Positions 17,596 to 26,800 of a stretch of 64,000 nucleotides of DNA are shown piece after piece. The notes under the pieces were generated by a model. That model was not told the origin of the DNA, searched no databases, and was given only the letters and a program-made list of their open reading frames with translations. The stretch comes from JAHEGP01 sp963751595 (GTDB taxonomy: Bacteria; Pseudomonadota; Gammaproteobacteria; Pseudomonadales; JAHEGP01): the NCBI GenBank assembly GCA_963751595.1, contig CAVVVC010000007.1, positions 248,001 through 312,000 of the forward strand. The letters run 5' to 3'. Within the stretch, counting starts at the first letter, position 1; every line of letters starts with the position of its first letter. Both the position numbers and the translations under genes were made by a program.

Positions 17596-18102
17596 CTAGT
17601 GCATGGCGCGGGGCTCGGTAAACAAGCTCACTACGCGCCGGGGCCCAATGGCATTGACCAGTTCTACCCCCACGGCATAGAAACTGACGAAAATGAGCAG
17701 CACGAGGTGCGCTATCCAGAAATGCGGCCAGTGGATGCTGTCGACGATGTGCTGGTGGGCCGTTACCAGGGATCCGGTTTTCGACCACAAAGGCAGCAGA
17801 TCTTCCAGGTACTGGAATAGCTGGATGATCAAAAGGTATAACAGGATCCGCCACAACACGTTATAGAGCAGGCGATGCTGGTTGAACCAGTGCAGCATCG
17901 GGGTGGCATTGGCCAGCAGAATCGACTTGGCTACCACCAGCGCGCTGATGACCGCCGATGCCGTCGACAGGGCTGTGACATTGTATTCCGCTTCAAGAAC
18001 GCTTCTGACCACGCTGAGTACCAGGAACACCAGCAGAAAGAACAGCATGGGTGGCAGCAGCTCGAGCAACTCCTTCTTGAGAAATGGGAGCACATTGCGC
18101 AT
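17596..18102 (-). CDS. conserved membrane protein of unknown function
   Basis: I do not recognise this 168-residue protein. It has a short charged N-terminus, then four hydrophobic segments (about 14-35, 49-66, 85-100 and 128-152). Coding potential looks real: the frame is intact, membrane-type composition is consistent, and the ATG is preceded by purine-rich sequence. It lies on the same strand as the MOSC gene with 129 bp between. Confidence 0.7.
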   Translation of the reverse strand: MRNVLPFLKKELLELLPPMLFFLLVFLVLSVVRSVLEAEYNVTALSTASAVISALVVAKSILLANATPMLHWFNQHRLLYNVLWRILLYLLIIQLFQYLEDLLPLWSKTGSLVTAHQHIVDSIHWPHFWIAHLVLLIFVSFYAVGVELVNAIGPRRVVSLFTEPRAMH

Positions 18103-18333
18103 TGGGCTGACCCTCGGATGGAAGACGGCGGCTGTTACGAAATTGGAACCCGGCGATTATGCGTTAAAGCGAGCCCCGAACCAAGCAGCTTATCACGGCA
18201 CGTGAAACCCAATGCTCTCTGCTGGCAGTATAGCGACGTCGTACCATGAATTCAGTGTGGCCAACCCAGCTTCCAGCGCCAGCCGGAAGCGGCGGTGATA
18301 ATCGTTCATCCCTTGCCAGCCGGAGGGCTTGCG

Positions 18334-19194
18334 CTAGACCAGCCTGCCCTGCTGGTAGTCCCGAATCGCCTGCTCGATTTCCCCGGGGCTGTTCATCACG
18401 AAGGGACCCCAGTTGACGATGGGCTCCTTGATCGGTACTCCAGCCAACAGCAGCAGACGGCTGTTTTCCGCGGCCACGAACGCGACGCTGTCCCCGTCTC
18501 CGAGTACGCCGAGTTGCTGTCGTTTCAGGGGACGCTGCTGCTGGCCATCGTCAATCAGAACGCTACCTTGGTAAACGTACAGTAGCCCGCGTTTACCGGC
18601 CTCCAGGGGTATGCTTACGCTGTCGCCGGCGGCTGTATCGAGATCGAAGAAGTCCGGCTGGGTGCTGACGCCGCCGACGGGCCCGGTGACCGACGTCGAG
18701 GGTGTTGCCAGGGTCCCGGCGATTACCCGCGCCGTGCTGTTGCTGCCAACGGTAATCTGTGGAATGGCGTCGGGCGGGTACTCCTGATACTTGGGCTCGC
18801 ACAGCTTTTCTGCTGCGGGCAGGTTGATCCAGAGCTGAAACCCGTGCAGTCGGCCGGATTCCTGCATCGGCATCTCCGAGTGCAAGACGCCGCGCCCGGC
18901 GGTCATCCACTGCACCGAGCCGCTCACCAACAGGCCCTCGTTGCCGAGGTGGTCGCGGTGCTTCATGCTGCCCTCGAGCATGTAGGTGACGGTTTCAAAT
19001 CCGCGGTGGGGGTGTTCGGGAAAGCCGCCTATGTAGTCGGCGGCCTCGTCGGAGGCTATTTCATCCAACAGCAGGAACGGGTCGAAGCCGGGCAGCGCCC
19101 GGCCGGCTATGTTGCGCTGAATCCTGACACCGTCGCCGTCGGTCGCCGGTCGGGCGTCGTATACCTGGTCCAGTGATCTTTTGTTCGTGTTCAT
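18334..19194 (-). CDS. pirin-family protein (YhaK/YhhW-like)
   Basis: The 286-residue bicupin belongs to the pirin family, some of which have quercetinase activity. Metal ligands are visible as His61 and His63 (HPHRGFE), His105 and Glu107 (LHSEMP). The ATG at 19194 has GGAGG upstream; an in-frame upstream extension lacks family similarity. It is the third gene of doxX-yqjG-pirin, 19 nt after yqjG. E. coli yhaK, a pirin, lies in the matching neighbourhood beside yqjF, yqjG and the regulator yhaJ, which suggests a shared response to quinones or aromatic electrophiles. Confidence 0.92.
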   Translation of the reverse strand: MNTNKRSLDQVYDARPATDGDGVRIQRNIAGRALPGFDPFLLLDEIASDEAADYIGGFPEHPHRGFETVTYMLEGSMKHRDHLGNEGLLVSGSVQWMTAGRGVLHSEMPMQESGRLHGFQLWINLPAAEKLCEPKYQEYPPDAIPQITVGSNSTARVIAGTLATPSTSVTGPVGGVSTQPDFFDLDTAAGDSVSIPLEAGKRGLLYVYQGSVLIDDGQQQRPLKRQQLGVLGDGDSVAFVAAENSRLLLLAGVPIKEPIVNWGPFVMNSPGEIEQAIRDYQQGRLV

Positions 19195-19213
19195 GGGGCA
19201 ACATCCTCCCGCT

Positions 19214-20167
19214 TCAGGCGTTTCGGTTATGCGGACTGAAGTAATCAATGTTCGGGCCGAGGGGTACCACCCGAGTGGGGTTGATGGTTTCGTGGCTGTA
19301 GTAGTAGTGGGTCTTGATATGGTCGAAGTTGACGGTGTCGGCGATTCCCGGCTGTTGGAACAAATCCCGCAGGTAGTTCGACAGGTTGGGGAACTGCTCG
19401 ATCTGCTGGCGGTTGCATTTGAAATGCCCGAAGTAAACGCTGTCGAAGCGAATCAGGGTGGTGAACAGCCGCCAGTCGGCTTCGGTGATGTCGGCGCCCA
19501 CCAGGTAGCGCTGCCGGCCCAGGCGTTGTTCGACGGAATCCAGCGCCTCGAATAAGGCATGATAGGCTTTTTCGTAGGCTTCCTGGGTGGTGGCGAAGCC
19601 GCACTTGTAAACCCCGTTGTTGATGTTGTCATACACCAGGGTGTTGACTTCGTCGATCGCGCTGCGCTGCGCCACCGGGTAGTAGTCGGTCTGTACCGGG
19701 GTGAAGGCATTGAAGGCGGTGTTCAGCATGCGAATGATTTCGGAAGATTCGTTGTTGACGATAGTCGCTGTTTGTTTGTCCCACAGTACAGGCACGGTTA
19801 CCCGGCCGCTGTAGTCCGGCCTGGCGGTAGTGTAGACCTGGTGCAGGTAACGGAGGTCGGGTATGGGGCCCGGATCGCCGTCTCCCCCCAGCTCCCAGCC
19901 GTGTTCCAGCATCTCGGGCTTGACGACGGTGACGCCGATGATCGCCTCCAATTGCTTGAGTTTGCGAAAAATCAATGTCCGATGCGCCCAGGGGCAGGCG
20001 AGGGATACGTAGAGATGATAGCGCCCCGGCTCTGCCTTGAAACTGTCCTCGCCACCGTCAGCGGTGACCTGGTGGCGAAACTGGGCGTCCTGGCGAATAA
20101 ATTCCCCGCCGGATGATTTGGTGTCGTACCAGTCGTTGTGCCAGTTTCCTTCGACTAATAATCCCAT
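19214..20167 (-). CDS. yqjG: glutathionyl-hydroquinone reductase
   Basis: The 317-residue protein is a Xi-class glutathione transferase that reduces glutathionyl-hydroquinones. The active-site Cys58 lies in SLACPWAHRTL, the diagnostic CPWAH motif, and the C-terminal helical domain ends with YYYSHETINPTRVVPLGP, typical of the class. The ATG at 20167 has AAGGAG 10 nt upstream. It follows doxX by 67 nt and precedes the pirin gene by 19 nt. Together with the LysR gene next door this looks like a quinone detoxification operon. Confidence 0.95.
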   Translation of the reverse strand: MGLLVEGNWHNDWYDTKSSGGEFIRQDAQFRHQVTADGGEDSFKAEPGRYHLYVSLACPWAHRTLIFRKLKQLEAIIGVTVVKPEMLEHGWELGGDGDPGPIPDLRYLHQVYTTARPDYSGRVTVPVLWDKQTATIVNNESSEIIRMLNTAFNAFTPVQTDYYPVAQRSAIDEVNTLVYDNINNGVYKCGFATTQEAYEKAYHALFEALDSVEQRLGRQRYLVGADITEADWRLFTTLIRFDSVYFGHFKCNRQQIEQFPNLSNYLRDLFQQPGIADTVNFDHIKTHYYYSHETINPTRVVPLGPNIDYFSPHNRNA

Positions 20168-20234
20168 GGTTTGCTTGCTCCTTGTCGGGTGGTGGTTTTG
20201 CGGGCCGCCTGCAGCGGCGCGGTTGCTAGTACTG

Positions 20235-20678
20235 CTATCGGGCGCGGGAGAGGCGGGCATCGACGGCGAACGTGCCGCCCCCCTGAATGGCAAGGGCAAG
20301 CGATGCCGCGAGCAAGATCAGGGCGAACTCGTAGCCGTTATTGCTGAGAAACAGGCCGTTACCGATATGGACGGTCATGGCCATCAACATGGTGAACGCC
20401 GCCACCAGTGCCGCGGGCCGCGTCAGCAGGCCCAGCACCAGCGCTAAGCCGCCAAAAAACTCGGCGCTACCGGCCAGCAATGCCATCAGGTAGCCCGGTG
20501 TGAATCCCACCGAGGCCATCCACTGCCCGGTCGCCTCGAGGCCGTATCCTCCAAACCAACCAAACAGTTTCTGGGCGCCGTGGGCGGCGAGAATGACCCC
20601 GAGGGCGAGCCGCAGTATCAGTGAACTGGCGCCGGCATCGCTGGCGACAAGCCGTTGCAGGAAGGTATTATCGGCCAT
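20235..20678 (-). CDS. DoxX-family membrane protein (YqjF-like)
   Basis: The 147-residue protein has the four membrane helices and LRLALGVILAAHGAQKLFGWFGG motif region of the DoxX family. The E. coli relative YqjF is induced by nitroaromatics through the LysR regulator YhaJ. It is the first gene of the minus-strand operon and diverges from a LysR gene 148 bp away, which matches that control scheme. The biochemical role of DoxX proteins is unclear; links to quinones have been suggested. Confidence 0.9.
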   Translation of the reverse strand: MADNTFLQRLVASDAGASSLILRLALGVILAAHGAQKLFGWFGGYGLEATGQWMASVGFTPGYLMALLAGSAEFFGGLALVLGLLTRPAALVAAFTMLMAMTVHIGNGLFLSNNGYEFALILLAASLALAIQGGGTFAVDARLSRAR

Positions 20679-20755
20679 GGAAGACTCCTGTGTTTCGCAA
20701 AATATGTTGAATTAGGGCCAGTATATCCATAGCATCTGGTATTAAAATCGGAAAA

Positions 20756-20774
20756 TTGAAAACAATATGTTCAA
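20756..20774. promoter_or_regulatory. candidate LysR operator in the doxX / lysR divergent region
   Basis: TTGAA-N9-TTCAA is a perfect 5-bp dyad with the T-N11-A core expected for LysR regulators. It sits in an AT-rich stretch between the divergent genes, 52 bp before the LysR start and 77 bp before the doxX start. Confidence 0.5.
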
Positions 20775-20826
20775 AAAATATGAATAATTTTCGGGCATCG
20801 AATATCCGCTCATCGGAGGTAGCGCC

Positions 20827-21723
20827 GTGGCCAGCCGTCTGACCCTCGACGCCCTCGAGGTGCTGGACGCCATTGATCGCAAGGGGAGCTTTGCCGCTGC
20901 CGCTGCCGCACTTTACAAAGTGCCGTCGGCGGTCACCTACAGCGTGCAGAAGCTGGAGCAGGACCTCGGTGTGGCGCTGTTTCACAAGGTGGGGCGGCGC
21001 TCGGTGCTGAGCCCCGCGGGCCGGGTGCTGCTGGAACAGGGCAGGGAGCTGTTGCTGGCGGCCGACCGACTGGTGGAAACGACACGCCAGGTGGGTAGCG
21101 GCTGGGAGTCGTGCCTGAATATCGCAGTGGATTCCATTTTCGACCCGCAGTTCATTCACCCCCATCTGGAGGCGCTTTATCAACTGAGGCCAGCAATCGA
21201 GGTCAATTTGTACGAGGAGGTTCTGGGTGGATCCATCGAGTCGGTGCTGGAGGAGCGCGCGGATATCGCGCTGGGCGCCGGCGAGTCTGTCGGCCGACTC
21301 CAGGGCCTGCTCAGTGCGCCGATCATGCAGGTGCAGTGGTTGTTTGCGGTTGCTCCAGATCATCCCCTGGCGGCCAGCAACGAGGCCCTGCAAGAGGCGG
21401 ACATCCGTCAGCATCGGGCGGTGATCGTGCGAGACTCCTCGCGTCACCTGCCCCCCAGGACGGTGCGGGTACTCGAGCACCAGGCGGCGCTCAAGGTGGC
21501 GACGATGCAGCAAAAGATCGATGCCCAGCTGCGCGGGCTGGGCGTGGGGTATTTACCCCTGCATCGCATCGATCAGCATCTGCAGCGGGGCGAATTGGTG
21601 GCGCTGCCCCTGGAGCGGCCGGTGCCACCGTCAACCCTGCATGTGGTGCACAGGGCTAACCGCAGGGGGAAAGCGCTCCAGTGGATGCTGCAAAGTCTGT
21701 TGGAGGCCGCAGAAACGGGCTAA
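20827..21723 (+). CDS. LysR-family regulator (YhaJ-like)
   Basis: The 298-residue protein has an N-terminal winged helix-turn-helix (LDALEVLDAIDRKGSFAAAAAAL, VPSAVTYSVQKLEQDLGVALF) and a periplasmic-binding-type effector domain. The GTG start has GGAGGT 6 nt upstream. Divergence from doxX-yqjG-pirin, plus the E. coli yhaJ precedent, makes local control of that operon by a quinone or aromatic effector the best inference. Confidence 0.92.
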   Translation: MASRLTLDALEVLDAIDRKGSFAAAAAALYKVPSAVTYSVQKLEQDLGVALFHKVGRRSVLSPAGRVLLEQGRELLLAADRLVETTRQVGSGWESCLNIAVDSIFDPQFIHPHLEALYQLRPAIEVNLYEEVLGGSIESVLEERADIALGAGESVGRLQGLLSAPIMQVQWLFAVAPDHPLAASNEALQEADIRQHRAVIVRDSSRHLPPRTVRVLEHQAALKVATMQQKIDAQLRGLGVGYLPLHRIDQHLQRGELVALPLERPVPPSTLHVVHRANRRGKALQWMLQSLLEAAETG

Positions 21724-21804
21724 CCGGGGTGTCGGCCCTGCTCCGATGCATCAACGGTGTCGTCGCGGGGTTGGGGCTGGCTGCAGCGAACTACCGGTAT
21801 GCCG

Positions 21805-22245
21805 TCAGCCCGCAGCGAGAGCCGCCAGCAGCAGCCCGCCGCAGGCCACGGATGTCAGCTGAAGGCGCATTCGGGCGTAGTACGCCGGCTGGGGTTTAAA
21901 CAACGGATGGCGTCGCTCATAAGCCAGTAACAGCAGGAACAGCACCACCGCGGCAAGCAGGAAGTGCGCCTCCCCAAGCAGCGAGCGCGCAAAAAAAGCA
22001 AGCACCACCAGGGCGTTGCCAAGCAGCAGGGGCTGGGGCTGGCGTCGGATCAGGCCCAGCCCCCACCAGACCCCGGGCAAGAAACACAGGATTGCCAGGC
22101 TGTAATTGGCCAACAGTTCCAGCCACAGGGTTTCATGTCGCGGCGCGATCACCAGCAGCAGTGGCAGCAGGCAAAAGGGCAGTAGACCGGCTCGGCCAAG
22201 CCAGGTGGCGGTTGCGGGTAGGGGCAGCTTGTTGAGGTCGACCAT
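21805..22245 (-). CDS. DUF3429 membrane protein
   Basis: The 146-residue protein has the DUF3429 layout: about five membrane helices, WLGRAGLLPF near the start and GVWWGLGL in the middle. Function is unknown. It starts 4 nt after the DUF3080 lipoprotein stop on the same strand, so the two are likely coupled, which suggests joint envelope function. Confidence 0.85.
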   Translation of the reverse strand: MVDLNKLPLPATATWLGRAGLLPFCLLPLLLVIAPRHETLWLELLANYSLAILCFLPGVWWGLGLIRRQPQPLLLGNALVVLAFFARSLLGEAHFLLAAVVLFLLLLAYERRHPLFKPQPAYYARMRLQLTSVACGGLLLAALAAG

Positions 22246-22249
22246 GCTG

Positions 22250-23335
22250 TCAGTCCTGCCCCGGTGCCAGGCCACATTGCGCGAGCAGGGGCCTGATGGC
22301 TGCGACATGGCGTCGCGGCGCCCTGACCAGGTTTTCGATACGCTGATCCCGCTGTTGGCGCCACTGGCGATAGGGGGGCGGTTCCCCCGCCGCCAGGGTC
22401 GTTTCCAGGGATTGCAACGCCGGCCACAACTGATAGTAGCGCTGACTGATCTGGGCAGACCAACCTTGCAGCCCCTGCAGCCAAAATTTCTGCACCACGT
22501 TGAACAGGATATCACCCTGGGCATTATGGCGCCCCGGCTGGCATAGCGGCTGCTGGTCCAGCCGATGCCGGGCCATGGCATCGCCCCGTTCAAGCTGGGC
22601 GGCCTGCACCGCCAACGCGCGGAACAGTCTGCCACCGTCGCCGCCCCGGATGGTGGCGAGGGCGGACTCCAGGGCGCTGGAACTTGCCCCGTAGTCCAGT
22701 GCCCCACCAGTGACGCCTGCGCTTTCGGGGCTGCCTGCCGGCGCCTCACCGGCGGCGTCCCGGAGCCATTGCGCGCTCATGCGCTGCAGGCTTTCGATCG
22801 CCCCGAGCAACTCTGGCCCGGTTTGTTTCGGGTAATCCTGGAGTAACGGCGGGGCTTGCCAGAACAGACCGAACTCCCGGGCTCCCAGAGTGGCGTGCCA
22901 AATAATGGCGGCCAGCTGCGAGCGCCGAGTGTCCAGTGCGGACTGCAATTGCTGGGCCAAATCGTCGTCCTGCTGCTGTGTCAGCCTGGCAATGCAGGCT
23001 GGCGCCTGGTCGATAAATGCCAGGTCCTGTAGCAGGCGCTGTGATTCGGTCCCCAGCTTGCCCAGTGAGCTGTTGCGCTGCGCCAGGGTTTGCTGTAGCT
23101 GGCAGTCCCCCATGCCGAGGAAATCGAGCAGGGCGATGGTTTCGGTTGTTGGTCGATGCTCCAGTAACTGGCGCCTATCGGGAAATGCCAGTTCCGCGGT
23201 TTGCTCCGGGGGTGGCAGCTCCTGTTGCAGGGCCCGGGACAGCCGGGCGAGGTAATCATTGAAGGCGTGCTGGCGAGGGTCATTGCTGCAGCCGGCAAGG
23301 ATCCAACACAGTAGAGCCGCCAACGCCTGCTTCAT
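22250..23335 (-). CDS. DUF3080 lipoprotein
   Basis: The 361-residue protein has a lipoprotein signal with lipobox LAGC (Cys16), so it should be anchored in the membrane facing the periplasm. The rest is helical and Gln-rich with the DUF3080 pattern. Function is unknown. I prefer the ATG at 23335 over the GTG three codons upstream because AGGGG is better placed for it. It forms a pair with the DUF3429 gene. Confidence 0.82.
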   Translation of the reverse strand: MKQALAALLCWILAGCSNDPRQHAFNDYLARLSRALQQELPPPEQTAELAFPDRRQLLEHRPTTETIALLDFLGMGDCQLQQTLAQRNSSLGKLGTESQRLLQDLAFIDQAPACIARLTQQQDDDLAQQLQSALDTRRSQLAAIIWHATLGAREFGLFWQAPPLLQDYPKQTGPELLGAIESLQRMSAQWLRDAAGEAPAGSPESAGVTGGALDYGASSSALESALATIRGGDGGRLFRALAVQAAQLERGDAMARHRLDQQPLCQPGRHNAQGDILFNVVQKFWLQGLQGWSAQISQRYYQLWPALQSLETTLAAGEPPPYRQWRQQRDQRIENLVRAPRRHVAAIRPLLAQCGLAPGQD

Positions 23336-23408
23336 CGGCGGCACCCCTTCGCCTCGGGCTGGAACGAAGGGGCAACGATGCCGTGTCGCCGAAGCATGGC
23401 TCCGCTGG

Positions 23409-23723
23409 CTAGTTATCGAATGGATCGTAGAGCGGCGTCATGGGCACCCGGAGGGTATTTGCCCGCGACCGCGTTGGCTGGCCGATCATTTCATCGTAGG
23501 CACTGTTCTGCTCCAACAGCATTTGCTCGATGGCGAAGTCTGCCAGCCTGCGCTTGAAGCCCATGATGCTGTGGTAGCGCAGTGGTTTGCCCGCCGCGTC
23601 CGCTATCAGGTGCTCTTGCCCGTCGATGACCGCTACCGCATGGTAAAGGGAAAGATCCAGGGAGCGTATAATGACGGTGTCCAGAGGCTGACAGTTATGC
23701 AGTTCGTCAATCGTGATCTTCAT
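23409..23723 (-). CDS. DUF6482 family protein
   Basis: This 104-residue soluble protein fits the DUF6482 family seen in Pseudomonas and relatives. It opens MKITIDELHNC, has DLSLYHAVAVIDGQEHLIADAAGKPLRYHS in the middle and an acidic end. Function is unknown. It lies 73 nt upstream of the DUF3080 gene on the same strand. Confidence 0.75.
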   Translation of the reverse strand: MKITIDELHNCQPLDTVIIRSLDLSLYHAVAVIDGQEHLIADAAGKPLRYHSIMGFKRRLADFAIEQMLLEQNSAYDEMIGQPTRSRANTLRVPMTPLYDPFDN

Positions 23724-24097
23724 GGTGACCGTGTTCCCGGGCTATTTTAAAGGGTCATTCAGGTTACCTTCCCAGTAGCGACGTTCTTCGCTCAGCCTGG
23801 GGTGAGTTTTTGCACCGGTATATGCGAAGGTTGGGTGAGTGCTCGCCAAAGTGTTTACGTGTAGGGTTGGACTTCGGATCGCCGCTGCCGGAAAAATTCT
23901 GCGGGCCTGCCGGCGCCAGATATGGCGGCCATTGGCTGATGAGCGGATTTCGTTACAATGCGGTCCGTCCCCTTCCGCTCCGATGCCGAACCGGGGTGCG
24001 GGGGGGGTATTTCATAGCGGTCAAAGGAGCCTGGCCTGGTGCAGGCGGGCCGGAGCCGTTATGCCCAACCCTGACAGTCAGTCGCCGGGAGTACAGA
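23724..24097. other. 374-bp intergenic region
   Basis: No gene is credible. Its right half holds the promoter of the carboxyltransferase gene listed separately, leaving a leader of about 130 nt that includes an eight-G run near 24000. The left end should hold the promoter of the minus-strand DUF6482 gene; nothing clear is visible. Confidence 0.5.
23932..23959 (+). promoter_or_regulatory. sigma-70 type promoter of the carboxyltransferase-crotonase pair
   Basis: TTGGCT and TACAAT are 16 nt apart. The -10 matches the consensus at five of six positions and the -35 at three. Confidence 0.5.
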
Positions 24098-25669
24098 ATG
24101 AACGAAAAACTGCGGGACGAGCTGCAGGCTCTGCAACAGCGTATCGCCAATACCGGCGACGGGGTGCGCCGTGATGCGGCGGCAAGCCGGCATGCCAAAG
24201 GCTATCGCACCGCTCGGGAAAACCTCCTCGATCTGGTCGATCGCGATTCGTTCGTAGAGTACGGGCAGCTCGCAGTGGCGGCCCAGCGCAATCGGCGCGA
24301 TTACCGGGAGTTGCAGACCAGCACGGCAGCTGACGGCGTGATTACCGGCACCTGTACCATCAACGCTGATACGGTCGCCGAGGGCATGGCCGAGGCGGCG
24401 GTGATCATTTGTGATTACAGCGTACTGGCGGGCACCCAGGGCTATTTTCATCATCGCAAGCTGGATCGCCTGTGCGAGCTTGCGCGCAGGTCGCGGCTGC
24501 CGGTGGTGATTTATACCGAGGGTGGCGGCGGCCGGCCGGGGGATACCGATGTCGCGGTCAGCACTGCCGGGCTCAATGTCGAATCCTTTGCTAGCTGGGC
24601 GGCGATGAGCGGCCTGGTGCCGCGTATCGCGGTCAATAACGGCTACTGCTTTGCCGGCAACGCGGTGTTGTTCGGCTGCGCCGATATCACCATCGCCACG
24701 CGCCAGTCCTGGATCGGTATGGCGGGACCGGCGATGATCGAGGGCGGCGGGCTTGGCAGTTTCCACCCCTCGGAGATCGGTCCCGCCGAGGAACAGCATA
24801 AAAACGGTGTGCTCGATATTCTGGCCGAGGATGAGGCCGATGCGACCCGACTGGCGCGCAAGCTGCTGGGGTACTTCCAGGGGCCTGTCCAAGAGTGGCG
24901 CGCCCCGCCGCAGGAGGGATTGCGGGAGGTGCTGCCCCGGGACCGTCGCTTTGGCTACAAGGTAAGGACCATCATCGAGACGCTGGTCGATGAGGCGAGC
25001 TTTGTCGAGCTGCGCCGGGTGTACGGGCGCAGCATCATTACCGGTTTCGCGCGCCTGGGGGGTCGGCCGATCGGGCTGATCGCCAACGACTGCCAGCAGC
25101 TCGGTGGCGCGATTGATTCCCAGGCGGCGGCCAAGGCGGCGCGCTTTCTGCAGTTGTGTGACGCCTTTGAGCTACCGGTGCTGTCCCTCACCGACACCCC
25201 CGGTTACATGGTCGGCATCGACAGCGAGCGCGAGGGCGCTGTGCGCAGGATGTCGCGACTGCTGGTGGCGGGTGCCAGCATCAGCGTGCCGTTGGTCAAT
25301 ATCATCCTCCGCAAAGCCTATGGCCTCGGGGCGATGGCAATGGCGGGTGGCGGTTTTACCCGGCCTGTCTATATCGCCGCCTGGCCCACGGGTGAGTGTG
25401 GTGGCATGGGGCTGGAGGGCGCGGTCCAGCTCGGCTTCAAAAAAGAGCTGGCAGCAGTGGCGGATCCGGTCGAAAGACAGGCACTGTTCGATCAGCTGTT
25501 ACAAAAGATGTACGACAGGGGCAAGGCCACCGAGGCGGCGGCATTCCTGGAATTCGACGCGGTCATCGACCCCGTCGAGACCCGCTCTGTGGTTATCAGG
25601 GCTTTCGATTCGGCCATGGCAGCCGCCCCGCCCCGGGGGCGTCGGCGCACCATGGTCGACGTCTGGTAA
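24098..25669 (+). CDS. acyl-CoA carboxylase carboxyltransferase subunit
   Basis: The 523-residue protein has both crotonase-fold halves of a carboxyltransferase, as in the beta subunits of propionyl-, methylcrotonyl- or geranyl-CoA carboxylase. It would move carboxyl from biotin to an acyl-CoA. Landmarks are YTEGGGGRPGDTD, GNAVLFGCADITIATRQSWIGMAGPAMIEGGG and, in the second half, DTPGYMVGIDSE and KAYGLGAMAMAGG. GGAG lies 6 nt before the ATG. No biotin carboxylase/carrier subunit for it is nearby (the carboxylase further on is a different, self-contained type). The next gene is a crotonase 31 nt downstream, suggesting degradation of a branched or aromatic acyl-CoA. Confidence 0.88.
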   Translation: MNEKLRDELQALQQRIANTGDGVRRDAAASRHAKGYRTARENLLDLVDRDSFVEYGQLAVAAQRNRRDYRELQTSTAADGVITGTCTINADTVAEGMAEAAVIICDYSVLAGTQGYFHHRKLDRLCELARRSRLPVVIYTEGGGGRPGDTDVAVSTAGLNVESFASWAAMSGLVPRIAVNNGYCFAGNAVLFGCADITIATRQSWIGMAGPAMIEGGGLGSFHPSEIGPAEEQHKNGVLDILAEDEADATRLARKLLGYFQGPVQEWRAPPQEGLREVLPRDRRFGYKVRTIIETLVDEASFVELRRVYGRSIITGFARLGGRPIGLIANDCQQLGGAIDSQAAAKAARFLQLCDAFELPVLSLTDTPGYMVGIDSEREGAVRRMSRLLVAGASISVPLVNIILRKAYGLGAMAMAGGGFTRPVYIAAWPTGECGGMGLEGAVQLGFKKELAAVADPVERQALFDQLLQKMYDRGKATEAAAFLEFDAVIDPVETRSVVIRAFDSAMAAAPPRGRRRTMVDVW

Positions 25670-25700
25670 CGGCAGCACGACAACGCAGGGGAAAACCGCG

Positions 25701-26564
25701 ATGAGTTTTGAAACCATTCTCTACCACTGTGCCGATCGGGTCGCCACCCTGACTTTGAATCGGCCCGAACGCCTCAATGCCATTGACCACCGCATGCCCG
25801 GTGAGCTGCGCCGGGCGGTGGAGATGGCCGAGTCCGATCCCGGCGTTCATGTCATTGTGTTGCAGGGTGCCGGCAAGGGATTTTGCGGCGGCTACGATCT
25901 GCGCCTGTTCGCCGAAACCCGGGGTGAGGTGGCCGGCAGTCAGGACATGCCCTGGGACCCCACCGAAGATTACGCCATGATGGCCCGCAATACCGAGGAC
26001 TTCATGGCGCTGTGGCGGGCGCGAAAGCCGGTAATCTGCAAGATACACGGAGCGGCGGTGGCCGGTGGCAGTGATATTGCCCTGTGCTGCGACCTTATCG
26101 TGATGGCGGACGATGCTCGCATTGGCTACCCGCCGGCGAGGGTCTGGGGCATCCCAACCACCATGATGTGGGTGTACCGCCTGGGTATTGAGCAGGCGAA
26201 ACGCATGTTGTTCACCGGTGACCTGGTGACCGGCACAGAAGCGTTAGCCATGGGGTTGATTCTGAAATCGGTGCCCGCCGATGACCTCGATCGCACGGTC
26301 GCACAACTGTGTGAGCGCATCAAAGGTGTGCCGAGAAACCAGTTGATGATGTCAAAGCTCGCGGTCAACCAGGCCTATGAGAATATGGGCCTTAACCACA
26401 CCCAGATGTTCGCCAACCTGTTCGACGGCGTTGCCCGCCATTCTCCGGAGGGGCTGTGGTTTCGCCAGCGCGCCCAGGAAGTGGGCTTCAAACAGGCCGT
26501 TCAGGAGCGCGACTCCGGCGCGCCCATTGCCGAGGGCGCAAGCAAGAAGCTGCCGCCTTCCTGA
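25701..26564 (+). CDS. enoyl-CoA hydratase/isomerase (crotonase) family protein
   Basis: The 287-residue protein is a crotonase. TLTLNRPERLNAID opens the fold, and the two oxyanion-hole stretches are GKGFCGGYDLRLF and IHGAAVAGGSDIALCCDL. One usual catalytic glutamate position is occupied by Ile-Gly (ARIGYPPARVWG), so it may not be a standard hydratase. It has the long C-terminus of crotonases that handle bulky acyl groups. Being 31 nt after the carboxyltransferase, it probably acts in the same acyl-CoA pathway. Confidence 0.87.
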   Translation: MSFETILYHCADRVATLTLNRPERLNAIDHRMPGELRRAVEMAESDPGVHVIVLQGAGKGFCGGYDLRLFAETRGEVAGSQDMPWDPTEDYAMMARNTEDFMALWRARKPVICKIHGAAVAGGSDIALCCDLIVMADDARIGYPPARVWGIPTTMMWVYRLGIEQAKRMLFTGDLVTGTEALAMGLILKSVPADDLDRTVAQLCERIKGVPRNQLMMSKLAVNQAYENMGLNHTQMFANLFDGVARHSPEGLWFRQRAQEVGFKQAVQERDSGAPIAEGASKKLPPS

Positions 26565-26800
26565 AGCGGGGATTGCACGCTCAAAGCGGCGCCAATGTTG
26601 CGCGATAAGCGGTCGCCGCTGTCAGCAAATCCATCATGTATTTTGGTTGGGTCCGGTAGCTGGGCGCTGCCGGGTTAAAGCTAAGCCAGGCTTGTGCGCT
26701 GCGTGTCCAGATGTGGGCCCCGGCATGCAGTGAGCTGCTGTCATCCAGGGTGCCCGGCTGCGGGATCACCGGATCGGGTGAATCCGAGGCCACGCCTTAG

